From the NCBI RefSeq assembly GCF_021026295.1, contig NZ_JAJNDA010000002.1, positions 310,001 through 374,000 on the forward strand: a stretch of 64,000 bases of DNA, given 5' to 3'. The notes below the pieces were generated by a model. That model saw only the letters and a program-made list of their open reading frames with translations, did not search any database and was not told the origin of the DNA. Each line of letters begins with the position of its first letter. Positions within the stretch are counted from its first letter, which is position 1. A program made the translations under genes and the position numbers. Positions 6,458 through 16,298 of the stretch are shown piece by piece. Source of the DNA: Actinomycetospora soli. Its GTDB lineage: Bacteria; Actinomycetota; Actinomycetes; Mycobacteriales; Pseudonocardiaceae.

Positions 6458-8292
6458 CGGTGACGTGCGAAGCCCGACGCCCGTGAGATCGGTCGCTCGA
6501 CCGCGGCGCGCACCGACTCGGCCGAGCCGACCACCCGCACGCGGTCCCGCGCCCGGGTGACCGCGGTGTAGAGCAGCTCCCGGGTGAGCAGCGGCGACTC
6601 CGGCGGGGGGAGCAGCACCGTCACCTTCGTGTACTGGCTGCCCTGCGCCCGATGGACGGTCATGGCGTGGACGGTGCTGACGTCCCCGAGCAGGGCGGGC
6701 ACGCGTTCCAGCGGCACGTCGCCCCGGCTGAACACGGCCACGGTGCGGGAGCCCCGCGCCACGATGACGCCCGTGTCGCCGTTGTAGAGCCCCAGGTCGT
6801 AGTCGTTCTCGGTGATCAGCAGCGGCCGGCCGGGCCACCACACCGCCCCGTCCTCGCGGTCCGCGTCCACCCCGCCGTCCTCGTCGAGCCACCGCTCCAC
6901 CTGCGCGGCCCACCGGGTGACGCCGTAGGGCCCGCGGCGGTGGGCGCACAGCAGCCGGTGCTCCTCCCCGACGAACAGGGCCTGCCGGGCGTCGCCCTCT
7001 CGCGCGGCGGCCGCCACCTCCCGGGCCCCGCCGACGATCTCCTCGCGCAGCCCCTCGAGCCCGGCGGGCTCGCGGTCGGTGAGGTCGGCCGACTCGACGA
7101 ACTCCAGCGAGCCGGCCCCACGCAGGCACGCCAGCGCCCCGTCGGCGTCGCCCTGCCGGATCGCGAGGGCGAGCGCGGCGATGTCGGCGTTGTTGCGGTA
7201 GTTCCGGTCGAGCCGGACGACGCCGTTCGCGCCGGGGCGGGCGCTGCAGCCCACCGCCTCCAGCTCGGCCGGCCCGGGCCGGTGCTCCCCGAGCTCGGGG
7301 GCCGACACGAGGTCACCGAGCACCGCACCGGCCTCGACCGGCGCGAGCTGGTCGGGGTCGCCGACGAACACCACGCGGGCGTCGTCGCGGACCGCCTCGA
7401 GCAGCCGGGCCATCAGCGTCAACGGCACCATCGAGGTCTCGTCGACGATCACCACGTCGTGTGGCAGCCGCCGGTGCCGGTCGTGCTGGAAGCGCGACGA
7501 GGTGTCGGCCCTCGAGCCGAGCAGCCGGTGGATGGTCGAGGCGGTGACCTCCCCGACGCGGTCCCGGTCGCCCGCGGGGAGCGCCTCGGCCGCGACCGCC
7601 TCACCGAGGCGGGCGGCCGCCTTGCCGGTCGGCGCCGCGAGCGCGATGCGGCACGCCGGGTCCTGGTCGCGCAGCACCGCGAGGAGCCGCGACACCGTCG
7701 TCGTCTTGCCGGTGCCCGGGCCGCCCGCGATCACGGCGGTCCAGCGCAGCGTCGCGACCGCGCACGCGAGTCGCTGCCGGTCGTCGGGCGCGGCGTCCAC
7801 GAAGAGCCGGTCGAGGGCGGCCCGCAGCCGGTCGGCGTCGACGGCGGGGGGCGGGGCGGTCGCACGTGCCGTGAGGCTCGCGTGGACCTCGTCCTCCTGG
7901 CGTCGGTAGCGGTCCAGCCACAGCAGCCCGTCGTCGAGCCGTAGCGGCCCGCCGGGCCGGGTGAGCGGGCTCGCGGCCAGCCGCGCCGCCCAGGCGGCCG
8001 GGTCGGCGGGCCAGGGCAGGTCGGAGGTGTCGTCGAGGGTGCCGTCGTCGGTGAGGACGACGCGGTCGACGTCGGCCAGCTCCAGGCACACCGACCCGCT
8101 GCGCAGCGCCCGGACCGTGAGGGCCGCCGCGAGGAGGACCTCGTCGTCGTCCTCCCGGCCGAGCCGGCCGAGCCGCCGGGCCACCGCCGCGTCGGCCGGG
8201 GCGAGGACGCCGCGGTCGGTGAAGGCCGCGAGCAGGCCGGTGGCCCGCACCGCGTGGCGCACGCCCTCCTCGGCCGTGAGGTCCACGGTCAC
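6454..8292 (-). CDS. recD: RecBCD exonuclease V subunit alpha (RecD helicase)
   Basis: The 612-residue product is a superfamily 1 5'-3' helicase subunit. Walker A GGPGTGKTT lies at about residues 190-198, Walker B VDETSM at 283-288, and the C-terminal helicase half has the HRAQGSQY motif and ends with AVTRARDRVRV, typical of RecD/UvrD C-terminal domains. With RecB and RecC it would form the double-strand-break resection and foreign-DNA degradation complex. The GTG start overlaps the recB stop (GTGA), indicating translational coupling; it is last in recC-recB-recD. In actinobacteria AdnAB often does the main resection and RecBCD serves single-strand annealing (family knowledge). Confidence 0.93.
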   Translation of the reverse strand: MTVDLTAEEGVRHAVRATGLLAAFTDRGVLAPADAAVARRLGRLGREDDDEVLLAAALTVRALRSGSVCLELADVDRVVLTDDGTLDDTSDLPWPADPAAWAARLAASPLTRPGGPLRLDDGLLWLDRYRRQEDEVHASLTARATAPPPAVDADRLRAALDRLFVDAAPDDRQRLACAVATLRWTAVIAGGPGTGKTTTVSRLLAVLRDQDPACRIALAAPTGKAAARLGEAVAAEALPAGDRDRVGEVTASTIHRLLGSRADTSSRFQHDRHRRLPHDVVIVDETSMVPLTLMARLLEAVRDDARVVFVGDPDQLAPVEAGAVLGDLVSAPELGEHRPGPAELEAVGCSARPGANGVVRLDRNYRNNADIAALALAIRQGDADGALACLRGAGSLEFVESADLTDREPAGLEGLREEIVGGAREVAAAAREGDARQALFVGEEHRLLCAHRRGPYGVTRWAAQVERWLDEDGGVDADREDGAVWWPGRPLLITENDYDLGLYNGDTGVIVARGSRTVAVFSRGDVPLERVPALLGDVSTVHAMTVHRAQGSQYTKVTVLLPPPESPLLTRELLYTAVTRARDRVRVVGSAESVRAAVERPISRASGFARHR

Positions 8293-11200
8293 GACGACCC
8301 CCCTCCCGCCGCCTCATCGGTCGAGCTCCGCTGCGCTGCGTCTCCCGCTCCCGTGGTCGAGCTCCGCTGCGCTGCGTCTCCCGCTCCCGTGGTCGAGCTC
8401 CGCTGCGCTGCGTCTCCCGCCAACAGGTCCGACAGGGCCACCACCAGCGACGGCGGCGGCGACCACCGGAACACCCCGCTCGTGGTGCCGTCGACGACGG
8501 GCGTGTCGGGCCCGCACATGCCCCGCAGGAACAGGTAGGCGACGCCGCCCAGGTGCCGCGCCGGGTCGTAGCCGCGCACCCGCCAGCGCAGGAAGCGGTG
8601 CAGCGCGACCCCGTAGAGCATCGCCTGCAACGGGTAGTGCGCCCGGATCATCGCGCTGCGCATCTGCTCGGGGCCGTAGTGCGCCGTGGTCAGCGGGTCG
8701 GGCACACCCGTCGTCGAGACCGGACCGAGCCAGTTCGTCTTGTGGTCGACGATGACGAAGCGGCCGTCGGGGTCGCGCAGCACCGCGTCGATGCTGCCGG
8801 TGAGATAGCCCCGCAGCACCTGGCCGGAGAGCCCCTCGAGGACGTCGGCGTAGTCGGCCAGCGGGTCGTCGGCGGGGAGGTGGGCCCGCAGCAGCGCGGC
8901 GGCGCCGCCCAGGGTGACCGTGGTCGACGACGGGTGGTCGCCCCCGGCGAGCGGCAGCTCGAAGTCCAGCTCCGCCAGCCGGTCGGCCGGGGTCACGTCG
9001 CCGTAGGTCCAGGGGCCCGACGAGGACGTGCCCACCGGGGTCCGCAGCACCGGCTCGAGCGCCGCCGCCAGCTCGGCCGCCCCGACCCCCGCGACCGGCC
9101 GGCGCGCGATGGCCTCGGCCGCCGCCTCCACGAGCGCGGGGCCGAACTCCCCGGTGGCGGTGTCGACGGTCTCCAGCACGGTGTGCACGAGCACGCCGAA
9201 CGCCGCCCCGACGGGCAGGTCGGCCATCGGCGAGGGCAGCCCCGCCGCGGACGCGGCGGCCACCTCCAGGTCGGCCTCGTCGGTCAGCGCGGCCTCCTCG
9301 GGCTCGGAGGTCGCGGCGTCGGCCGCGTGCGCCGCGTGCGCGTCGGCGGTCAGCGACGAGTACGACGACCGCCGCCAGGCGAGGTCGAGCTCGCGGTCGA
9401 AGCGGGCGACCCGCAGGGTGCCGTGCTCCTCGGCCGCGGGGACGTAGGGCACCGCGGACCGGGCCACCACGGGCTCGACGGCGAGGTCGGGACCCGCGAG
9501 CGCGGTGAGCTCCTCGAGCACCGCCGCGTCGTCGGCCAACGTCACCATCGCGTCCGGTTCCCGGCCCGGCCCGCGTCCCGGGCTGCGCAGCAGCCGGTTG
9601 AGCGCGGACGCGGCCGTGTGCGTGGACGGCGCCCACCACGCGACCACCTGGCTCCGGGCCCGGGTGAGCGCGACGTAGAGCAGCCGCAGGTCCTCGCCGT
9701 CGTCCTCGTGGCGGTGCACCCGGCAGTGCTCGCCCCAGGCGGCGCCCTCGGTGGGGCCGCCGACCGCGCGGACCCGGTGTCCCGCCGCGTCGTGGTGGAG
9801 CACCTCCTCGGGCGTGTCCCGGACCCAGCGGTCCCAGCCGAACGGCACGTAGACCACCGGGAACTCGAGGCCCTTGCACTTGTGCACGGTGAGGATCTGG
9901 ACCGCGTCCGCGTCCGACTCCAGCCGCCGGGTCCGTTCCGGCCGCGCGTCCGCCCGACGCTGCTCGGCCTCGACGATCCGCAGCCGCAGCCACTCGGTGA
10001 TCGCGACGACGCCGAGCCGGCCCGCCGAGGCCTGCGCGTGCAGCACCTGCCCGACGTGGCGCACGTCGGTGAGCAGCCGCTCCCCGCCGACGGTGCCCAG
10101 CACCCGCCGCGTGAGGTCGGTCGTGGTCGACACGGCCTCCAGCAGCGCCGCGACCCCGCGGTCGCGCAGGACCGCGGCCCACCGGCGCAGGTTCTCGCCG
10201 ACGTCCGCGAGCAGGGCGGCGTTCTCGCCCTCCCATCCGTCGGTGTCGAGGTCCGCCGCGCGGGTGCCGACGAAGCACGTCAGCGCGGCCGCGCGGACCC
10301 GGGTGGCCCGACCGGGCTGCTCGAGGGCCTCCAGCAGCGCGAGCCACTCGCGGGCCGCGGCCGTCGAGAACACGCTGGCCGCCCCCGCGAGCACGGCGGG
10401 CACCCCGGCCTCCGCGAGCCCGTCGCGCACCTGGTCGGCCTGCGCGTTGGTGCGGACCAGGACCGCGACGTCCCCGGGCCCGAGCGACCGGCCGTCCCAG
10501 GTGGAGTCGGCGGCGAGCAGCGCGGTGAGGTCGGCGACGAGGTCCGCGACGACCGCCTCCCGCACCGGGCCGATCTCGGGCAGGCCCGTCCTCCAGTTCG
10601 CACGCAGACCGGCCCGCGGCAGCACCCGGAGCCGGAAGGGCGTGTCGGCCGGGGTGCCCGCGAGCCGCGGCCCGGGGTGGGCGGCGCCGACCGGCCGGAC
10701 GACGATCCGGTCGTCGCCGAGGGCCGCCCCGGCGAAGACCCGGTCGAGGGCGGAGAGCAGTCCGGCGTCGCTGCGGTGGTTGACGGCCAGCGTGGCCCGC
10801 GCGTCCGCGGAGTCGGCGGCGGCGAGGTAGCTGACGACGTCGGCCCCGCGGAAGGCGTAGATGGCCTGCTTGGGGTCGCCGATCACGGTGAGGCGGCAGT
10901 GCCCCTGGAAGGCGACCCGCAGGATCTCCCACTGCATCGGGTCGGTGTCCTGGAACTCGTCGACGAGCACGACGCGGTAGCGCTCCCGCAACCGCGCGCG
11001 GGCCGCCTCGCCGAGGACCCGGTCGGTCAGCGCGGCGTGCAGGCGCGTGAGCATGTCGTCGAAGGTGAAGAGGCGGCGGTCGCGCTTGCGTCGCTCGACC
11101 TCCGTGCGCACGGCGGCGGCGAAGCGCGCGCGGGCGTCGGCGGGACCGGTGGTCTCGCCGGGCGCCGGGGCGAGCCGCGCCGTCGGGTCGCCGATCGCGG

Positions 11201-11780
11201 CCCGCCCGAGCACGAGGGCCGTCGCGTGGTCGAAGGGCGGCGGGCCCGCGGACTCGGGGGCGTAGGCGCGGACGTAGAAGTCGTCGACGACCTCGGACAC
11301 CACGTCGTCGATCGACTCGACGAACACCGCGTCGGCGTCGGTGTCCCCCGCGACCCCGAGCCCGGCCAGCATGTCCTGGCAGAACTGGTGGGTGGTGGCG
11401 ATCGTCGCGGTGTCGAAGTGCGCCAGCGCGTGGGCCAGGCGGCGCCGCCGCCGGGCGCGCTCCGCCGGCTCGACGCCGACCACCAGCGCGGTCACCGGGT
11501 CGGTCGGCGGGTCGTCCGGCCGGGCGTCGGCCCGCAGCGCCCGCTCCACCGCGACGAACCGCTCCCGGACCCGCTCCCGCAGCTCGCGGGTGGCCTCACG
11601 CCCGAAGGTGACGAGCATGAGCTGGTCGAGCGTCGCCCGCCCCTCGGCCACGTGGCGCACGGCCAGGGCGGCGATCGTGTAGGTCTTCCCGGTGCCGGCG
11701 CTGGCCTCGAGCACCGTGGTGCCCTCGGGGAGGTCGCCGAGGACGTCGAACGCCCGCACGGGCGCGGTCGGGGCGGTCAT
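8289..11780 (-). CDS. recB: RecBCD exonuclease V subunit beta (RecB helicase-nuclease)
   Basis: The product has 1163 residues from the ATG at 11778-11780, chosen because it overlaps the recC stop (ATGA) and places Walker A (EASAGTGKT) at residues 25-33. The UvrD-type helicase motifs follow (VDEFQDTDPMQW, GDPKQAIYAFRG, VHKCKGLEFPVV, ALTRARSQVV). The RecB nuclease domain near the C-terminus has GSIDAV and VDHKTNW at about residues 995-1014, the metal-binding Asp and Asp/Lys pair. The last 45 residues are odd: three tandem copies of a 12-residue unit GDAAQRSSTTGA, encoded by a 36-base DNA repeat also found at other gene ends in the window. Confidence 0.93.
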   Translation of the reverse strand: MTAPTAPVRAFDVLGDLPEGTTVLEASAGTGKTYTIAALAVRHVAEGRATLDQLMLVTFGREATRELRERVRERFVAVERALRADARPDDPPTDPVTALVVGVEPAERARRRRRLAHALAHFDTATIATTHQFCQDMLAGLGVAGDTDADAVFVESIDDVVSEVVDDFYVRAYAPESAGPPPFDHATALVLGRAAIGDPTARLAPAPGETTGPADARARFAAAVRTEVERRKRDRRLFTFDDMLTRLHAALTDRVLGEAARARLRERYRVVLVDEFQDTDPMQWEILRVAFQGHCRLTVIGDPKQAIYAFRGADVVSYLAAADSADARATLAVNHRSDAGLLSALDRVFAGAALGDDRIVVRPVGAAHPGPRLAGTPADTPFRLRVLPRAGLRANWRTGLPEIGPVREAVVADLVADLTALLAADSTWDGRSLGPGDVAVLVRTNAQADQVRDGLAEAGVPAVLAGAASVFSTAAAREWLALLEALEQPGRATRVRAAALTCFVGTRAADLDTDGWEGENAALLADVGENLRRWAAVLRDRGVAALLEAVSTTTDLTRRVLGTVGGERLLTDVRHVGQVLHAQASAGRLGVVAITEWLRLRIVEAEQRRADARPERTRRLESDADAVQILTVHKCKGLEFPVVYVPFGWDRWVRDTPEEVLHHDAAGHRVRAVGGPTEGAAWGEHCRVHRHEDDGEDLRLLYVALTRARSQVVAWWAPSTHTAASALNRLLRSPGRGPGREPDAMVTLADDAAVLEELTALAGPDLAVEPVVARSAVPYVPAAEEHGTLRVARFDRELDLAWRRSSYSSLTADAHAAHAADAATSEPEEAALTDEADLEVAAASAAGLPSPMADLPVGAAFGVLVHTVLETVDTATGEFGPALVEAAAEAIARRPVAGVGAAELAAALEPVLRTPVGTSSSGPWTYGDVTPADRLAELDFELPLAGGDHPSSTTVTLGGAAALLRAHLPADDPLADYADVLEGLSGQVLRGYLTGSIDAVLRDPDGRFVIVDHKTNWLGPVSTTGVPDPLTTAHYGPEQMRSAMIRAHYPLQAMLYGVALHRFLRWRVRGYDPARHLGGVAYLFLRGMCGPDTPVVDGTTSGVFRWSPPPSLVVALSDLLAGDAAQRSSTTGAGDAAQRSSTTGAGDAAQRSSTDEAAGGGSS
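8319..8420. repeat. Three tandem 36-base repeats in the 3' end of recB
   Basis: The unit begins GGTCGAGCTCCGCTGCGCTG on the plus strand; copies start at 8319, 8355 and 8391 and are identical over their shared length. They are in frame in recB, adding GDAAQRSSTTGA units. Single copies of the same DNA core lie at 38673-38699 and, slightly changed, at 40180-40207. Confidence 0.9.
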
Positions 11781-14700
11781 CGGTAGTGCTCCTCCCGCCC
11801 GGTCTCGGCCTCGCGCAGCGGCTTCCAGAACCGCACCGCCAGCTCGCCGAACCGGGTCGACTCGACGTCCCCGGCCGGGCCCGCCACGTCGTCGAGCCGC
11901 CGGTCGCGACCCCAGACCAGGACGTGCGGCGGCTCGTTCGCCTCGCCGTACCGCGACGACCACTCGCGCCGCGCGGAGTCGAACGCCTGCTTCGTGGTCC
12001 GACGGGGGCGGTCGGCGACGTAGCGCTCGGAGACCTTCGCGAACAGCGGCAGCGGCTCGCGCAGCCCCTCGGCCCGCAGCGCCACGAGGTCGGCGAGCAC
12101 CGCGCGGGCGTGGTCGGGGTCGAGCCCCGTGATGTCGGCCCGCGCCGTCGGCTCGTCCCGCCCGCCCTTGCCGATGGTGGCGGCCGACCACCGCTCGCCG
12201 GGGTGCGCGGCGGCCAGGGCGAGCAGCTGCACCCAGGCGGCCGCCCGGTGCTTCGGCGCGAGGCGGGAGAAGCTCACCGAGGCGAGCGTCGACCCGCGGA
12301 CCCCGGAGACCGTGCCGACGACGGTGGGGCCGCCGTCGAGGGCGACCGCGACCGTGAGGTCGCGTGCGGGCTCCGCCCACAGCGGATCGGCGGCCACCTT
12401 GATCGCCTCGGCCTGTCGGCCGACCCGGCGCAGCAGGGCCACCCCGAGCGCCCCCGGCGGCAGCGTCCCCCGGCGCCGTTCGGCCTCCATGCAGGCCGTG
12501 ACGTCGTGGCCCGCGAGCCGGTCGGTGAGCAGCCGGTCCCCGATCGCCCAGGTGGCCAGCGCGTCGGGCGCGACCGGCAACGCCTCGTCGGGCTCCTCCT
12601 CCTCGCCGCGCGCGACCAGGGAGAGCCGTTGGCGCAGGAACGCGCGCACCGGGTGCTCGACGAAGCGCACGAGGTCGGTGAGGTCCACCTCGGGTGCCGC
12701 GCGCGGCGGGAGCGGCCCCTCGAGGAACACCGGACGGGTCCGGCGTCCGGTCACGAGCGAGCGGGCGCCGTCGAGGGCGCCGGCGTCGAAGCTGAACGGG
12801 CGCCCCGCCGTCGCGCGGAAGTTGCGGGGCGCGAACGGCTGCAGCGGGTGGCGGCGCACGACGTGCTCGCGCGCGGGGCGGCCGCCGACGGTGGCCGTCG
12901 CGTCGAGGGTGTCGAGCAGCTCGCCGACGGGGACCGCAGGGGGCCGCGGGGCGCCCGTGCGCTCGTCGGCCCCGGAGTGCACGACGACGAGCCGCTCGGT
13001 GGCCGCGAGGACGGCGTCGAGGAACAGCTGGCGGTCCTCCGCCGCGGCGTCCCGCTCACCCACGTGCGGGTCGCGGGCGAGGACGTCGTCGCCGTCGGTG
13101 GCGCGCTGGCGGGGGAACACCTGGTCGTCGAGGCCGAGCAGGCAGACGACGCGGTGCGGGACGCTGCGCATCGGCAGGAGCGTGGCCACCGTCAGCGTGC
13201 CCGTGCGGAAGTTCGCGCGGGTCGGGCGGCCGGCGAGGTGGTCGGACAGCACGGCGCGGACGTCGTGCAGGGTGAGCACCGGCGGGTCGGCGGCGGACGC
13301 GGTGTCGCGGACCTCGGCGAGGACGGCGCGGGCCTGGGTGAGCTGCCAGACGTCGGCCGGGACGGTGGCCGTGAGCGCGTCGAGCGCCCACCCCAGCGCG
13401 TCCAGCCACGCCCCGAGCGGCTGCCCGCCGTCGGCGCCTCCGCGCATCCGCCCGAGCACCTCGGCGACCCGGTCGACCAGCTCGGCGAGACGCCCGACCA
13501 GGTCGGCGTCGCGGGAGTCGACCTCGTCGAGCGGCAGGGCGGAGTCGAGCCACACCTGCTCGTCGCCGGACATCGCGACGCCGACGAGGAGCCGGTCGAG
13601 GCCCGCCTCCCAGGTGTTCTCGCCGACCCGGCCGAGCTTGTAGTCGGCCCGGTGGGCGCGGTCCAGGCCCCAGCGCACCCCGGCGCGCCCGACGAGGACC
13701 CGCAGCCGCTCGAGGTCGTCGGCGTCGAACCGGAAGCGCCGCCGGACCGGCTCGCTCTCCGCGAGGTCGAGGAGCTCGCTCGCGGTGAGCCGGGCGTCGG
13801 CGAGGTCGAGCACCGTGCCGAGGACCCCGAGCACCGGGTTGACCTGGGTGAGCGCACGGTCGGCCACCCGGACCTGCAGGCGGTGGCCCGGGTGCGCGTC
13901 GGGCGCCTCGTCACCGCCGAAGGCCGCCGTGACCAGCGGCGCGAACGTCTCGACGTCCGGGCACATGACGACGACGTCCCGCGGCTCCAGCGTCGGGTCG
14001 TCCGCGAGCAGGCCCAGGACGGCCTCGCGCAGCACCTCGACCTGCCGGTCGGGCCCGTGGCAGGAGTGCACCACCACGCTCTCGTCGGGCGGCAGCGCGA
14101 CCCCGGCCGGCGCCCGGTCGTGGCGCAGGTCGTCCTGCAGCTGCTCCAGGAGCGTCGCGGGGGGCCGTCCCGACGCCGGGTGGTGCACCTCGAGCGCGTC
14201 GGCCGGCAGCCGGAGCTGCAGTTCGCGGGCGTCGCGGGCCAGCGAGCGCAGCAGCGGGTGGGCGGCCACGTCGGCGGTGGGGTCCTCCCGGCGGCACACC
14301 ACCGGCCCGCCGCCGCGCACCGCGTCCCACAGGGCGGGCGAGGGGTGCGGCAGCCAGAGGTGGACCTCGCGGTCGGCGCCGAGCGCGGCGAGGACCGTGA
14401 GCTCGGTGGTGGACAGCCGCGTGGGACCGAACACCGAGACCCGGGCGGGCAGGTCCGTGCCGACCACCCCGGCGGCCGGCGTCTCGGCGGGGTTCGGCTC
14501 CCCCAGCCGCTCGCGCAGGCGCCGGAACAGCTCGGACTGCCAGCGCAGGTCGGCCGGGACGTCCGCGTCGTCCTTCGCCGCCCAGTCGCGCACCATGGCG
14601 GGCCGGTCCTCGGCGTAGGCGTCGAACAGCCGCGCGAGGTGGCGCGCCGCGGCGAAGCGGCGGCCGGCGCGGGTGCCGGTGGCGTCGCCGACCACGCCCA

Positions 14701-15049
14701 GGTAGGTGTCCAGCGGCGCCAGCCAGGGCTCGCCGGCACAGGCGTCGATCGTCTCCAGCAGGGGCCAGACGAGCCGCTCGGGCCGCCACGGCCCGTCGTC
14801 GGGAAGGCCCCTCGCCCGGCGGACCAGCTCCCGCGGCGGCGGGAAGCGCACGTTGGCGCAGACCCCGTCGTCCCCCGCCCCCGCGCCGAGGTGGTGGGAG
14901 AGCCGCTGCGCGAGCCACCGCTCGACACCGCGGGTGGGCACGGCCACGACGTCCGGGGCGAAGGGGTCCTCCGGGGGCGTGGCGAGGACGGCCGCCAGCG
15001 CCTCCGCGAGGGTGTCCGCCCGTTCGGCGCGGTGGACGTGGAGCGCCAT
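11777..15049 (-). CDS. recC: RecBCD exonuclease V subunit gamma (RecC)
   Basis: The 1090-residue product matches RecC: an N-terminal inactive helicase-like fold with RGVERWLAQRLSHHLG (about residues 46-60) and PPPRELVRRA, a middle with VVMCPDVETFAPLV and HPGHRLQVRVADR, the CLLGLDDQVFPRQ segment, and a C-terminal inactive nuclease-like region. RecC senses the recombination hotspot and splits the duplex in the RecBCD complex. It is first in the operon. A -10-like TAGCGT at 15058-15063, eight bases before the ATG, suggests a very short or absent leader. Length is normal for the family. Confidence 0.9.
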   Translation of the reverse strand: MALHVHRAERADTLAEALAAVLATPPEDPFAPDVVAVPTRGVERWLAQRLSHHLGAGAGDDGVCANVRFPPPRELVRRARGLPDDGPWRPERLVWPLLETIDACAGEPWLAPLDTYLGVVGDATGTRAGRRFAAARHLARLFDAYAEDRPAMVRDWAAKDDADVPADLRWQSELFRRLRERLGEPNPAETPAAGVVGTDLPARVSVFGPTRLSTTELTVLAALGADREVHLWLPHPSPALWDAVRGGGPVVCRREDPTADVAAHPLLRSLARDARELQLRLPADALEVHHPASGRPPATLLEQLQDDLRHDRAPAGVALPPDESVVVHSCHGPDRQVEVLREAVLGLLADDPTLEPRDVVVMCPDVETFAPLVTAAFGGDEAPDAHPGHRLQVRVADRALTQVNPVLGVLGTVLDLADARLTASELLDLAESEPVRRRFRFDADDLERLRVLVGRAGVRWGLDRAHRADYKLGRVGENTWEAGLDRLLVGVAMSGDEQVWLDSALPLDEVDSRDADLVGRLAELVDRVAEVLGRMRGGADGGQPLGAWLDALGWALDALTATVPADVWQLTQARAVLAEVRDTASAADPPVLTLHDVRAVLSDHLAGRPTRANFRTGTLTVATLLPMRSVPHRVVCLLGLDDQVFPRQRATDGDDVLARDPHVGERDAAAEDRQLFLDAVLAATERLVVVHSGADERTGAPRPPAVPVGELLDTLDATATVGGRPAREHVVRRHPLQPFAPRNFRATAGRPFSFDAGALDGARSLVTGRRTRPVFLEGPLPPRAAPEVDLTDLVRFVEHPVRAFLRQRLSLVARGEEEEPDEALPVAPDALATWAIGDRLLTDRLAGHDVTACMEAERRRGTLPPGALGVALLRRVGRQAEAIKVAADPLWAEPARDLTVAVALDGGPTVVGTVSGVRGSTLASVSFSRLAPKHRAAAWVQLLALAAAHPGERWSAATIGKGGRDEPTARADITGLDPDHARAVLADLVALRAEGLREPLPLFAKVSERYVADRPRRTTKQAFDSARREWSSRYGEANEPPHVLVWGRDRRLDDVAGPAGDVESTRFGELAVRFWKPLREAETGREEHYR

Positions 15050-15119
15050 GCCCCGGGACGCTAGCCGCGCCCCCCGACGGTCTCGACGACCCCCGCCACG
15101 GCGGGTCGCGGCCGGGACG

Positions 15120-15590
15120 TCAAGGGCAGCCGGAGGACACCTTGACCCGCCACCAGCCGGCGAGCCGCCCCACCACCCCGAGCACCGGGGCCACCTGCCA
15201 GCGGCAGCAGCCGGGCAGGCCGAGGTCGTCGGTGGTGAGCCGGACGCCGCGGTGCGCGTCCGGGTCGTCGAACATCCGCTCGAGCAGGGCGCGGTTCTCC
15301 GCGTGCCGGGCCCGCCGGGCGAGCACGGCCCCACGGACGGCGTCGAGCGCGGCGACGAGGTCGTCGCGGACCCGCTCGAGCTCGCCCAGGTCGAGCAGCC
15401 GGGGCCGCTCCGCGACCGGGACGACGGCCGCCGCGGCGAGCACCTCGGGCGCCCAGTCGACCTCCAGGACCTGCCGGAGCCGCTCCTGCAGCGCCGCGAC
15501 CTGGTCACGCAGCCCGCGGCGCGAGGCGACCGTCTCGGGCGCGTCGAGGATCGCGAGCGCGAGATCCGGTCGCGGTTCGGTGGACGTCAC
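15120..15590 (-). CDS. Conserved protein of unknown function
   Basis: The product of 156 residues has a helical, Arg/Leu-rich body probably forming a coiled coil (about residues 20-105) and a distinctive C-terminal segment, LPGCCRWQVAPVLGVVGRLAGWWRVKVSSGC, of which the Cys pair, the two Trp-rich turns and the terminal Cys stand out. No signal peptide. The GTG start at 15588-15590 has GAGGAGGGG upstream. I believe similar proteins occur in other actinobacteria next to varied genes, but I cannot name a function. It lies 70 bases upstream of recC on the same strand and might be cotranscribed with it. Confidence 0.7.
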   Translation of the reverse strand: MTSTEPRPDLALAILDAPETVASRRGLRDQVAALQERLRQVLEVDWAPEVLAAAAVVPVAERPRLLDLGELERVRDDLVAALDAVRGAVLARRARHAENRALLERMFDDPDAHRGVRLTTDDLGLPGCCRWQVAPVLGVVGRLAGWWRVKVSSGCP

Positions 15591-15651
15591 GACGACCCCT
15601 CCTCACGTGAGACCCCGGTGAGTGTGCGCGCCGGACCCGGGACACGCCAGA

Positions 15652-16281
15652 TCAGGTCCCCGCGAGGTAGTTCGCGGCCCGCCAGACCGCCTCGCTGACC
15701 TCCCAGCTCTCGATCCCGGGCACCCGCACGGCGCAGAGCACCACCTCCCGCGTCCGCGGCCCGGCCGCGAGCCGCCGCGGCGGGTCCCCGACGACGGGTG
15801 TGACGGGTCCGCGTGCGTCCGCCACCACGAGGTCGCCGGCGGTGGTCGGCGTGCCGTCGGAGTAGGGCTCGCCGCGGGTCGCGGTCAGCCGCCAGGGGCC
15901 GATCGTGGCCGCCGCGTCGAGCGCGGTCAGCGGGACGCCGACCTCGGCGAGCACGGCGAGGCGCACGTCGTCGACCGGGTGGGTGGACGCGAGCGCTCCC
16001 GTCACCACGACCTCCCGCGCGCCCCGCTCCAGCGCGGTGGGCGGGACGGCGGGGTCGAGACCGGTCTGCCGCTCGAAGGTCGGGTAGGCGACGTCGAGCA
16101 GCCGCCCGCCCCGCTCGCGGATCCGTTCGGCGGCGTGGAAGGACCCGGACAGCCGCCCCAGCCGTTCCCGGCCGGCCCGGGCGGCCGCGCGGACCACGAC
16201 CACCGTCGCCGTCCACAGCTCCAGCGGCCCGAACTCCGCGAGCAGGACCGGGTCCACCTCCCCCGCGCGGACGTCAGGCAC
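15652..16281 (-). CDS. Protein of unknown function
   Basis: The product has 209 residues. No family is recognised. It is alpha/beta-like, with a Val-rich strand near residues 24-32 (ATVVVVRAAARAG), a central VAYPTFERQTG segment and a C-terminus of VVLCAVRVPGIESWEV. No signal peptide or membrane helix. The GTG start at 16279-16281 is divergent from the deazaflavin-dependent protein gene, with only 17 bases between start codons, so the two promoters must overlap. A small-molecule-binding or transferase-like role would be a guess. Confidence 0.6.
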   Translation of the reverse strand: MPDVRAGEVDPVLLAEFGPLELWTATVVVVRAAARAGRERLGRLSGSFHAAERIRERGGRLLDVAYPTFERQTGLDPAVPPTALERGAREVVVTGALASTHPVDDVRLAVLAEVGVPLTALDAAATIGPWRLTATRGEPYSDGTPTTAGDLVVADARGPVTPVVGDPPRRLAAGPRTREVVLCAVRVPGIESWEVSEAVWRAANYLAGT

Positions 16282-16298
16282 GGGGCCAGGATGAGGTC

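Noticed and set aside
8319-8420. Three 36-base repeats as a possible CRISPR remnant
   Set aside because: The units abut without spacers, are in frame in recB, and no cas gene is nearby.
8553-11786. A plus-strand open frame of over 1000 codons opposite recB
   Set aside because: It is antisense to recB, which has complete helicase and nuclease motifs; the product is low-complexity Arg/Gly/Val-rich sequence as expected from a GC-rich shadow frame.
6454-15049. recCBD and the Jet locus as one defence island
   Set aside because: They are 21 kb apart with ordinary metabolic and regulatory genes between; RecBCD is a general repair complex.
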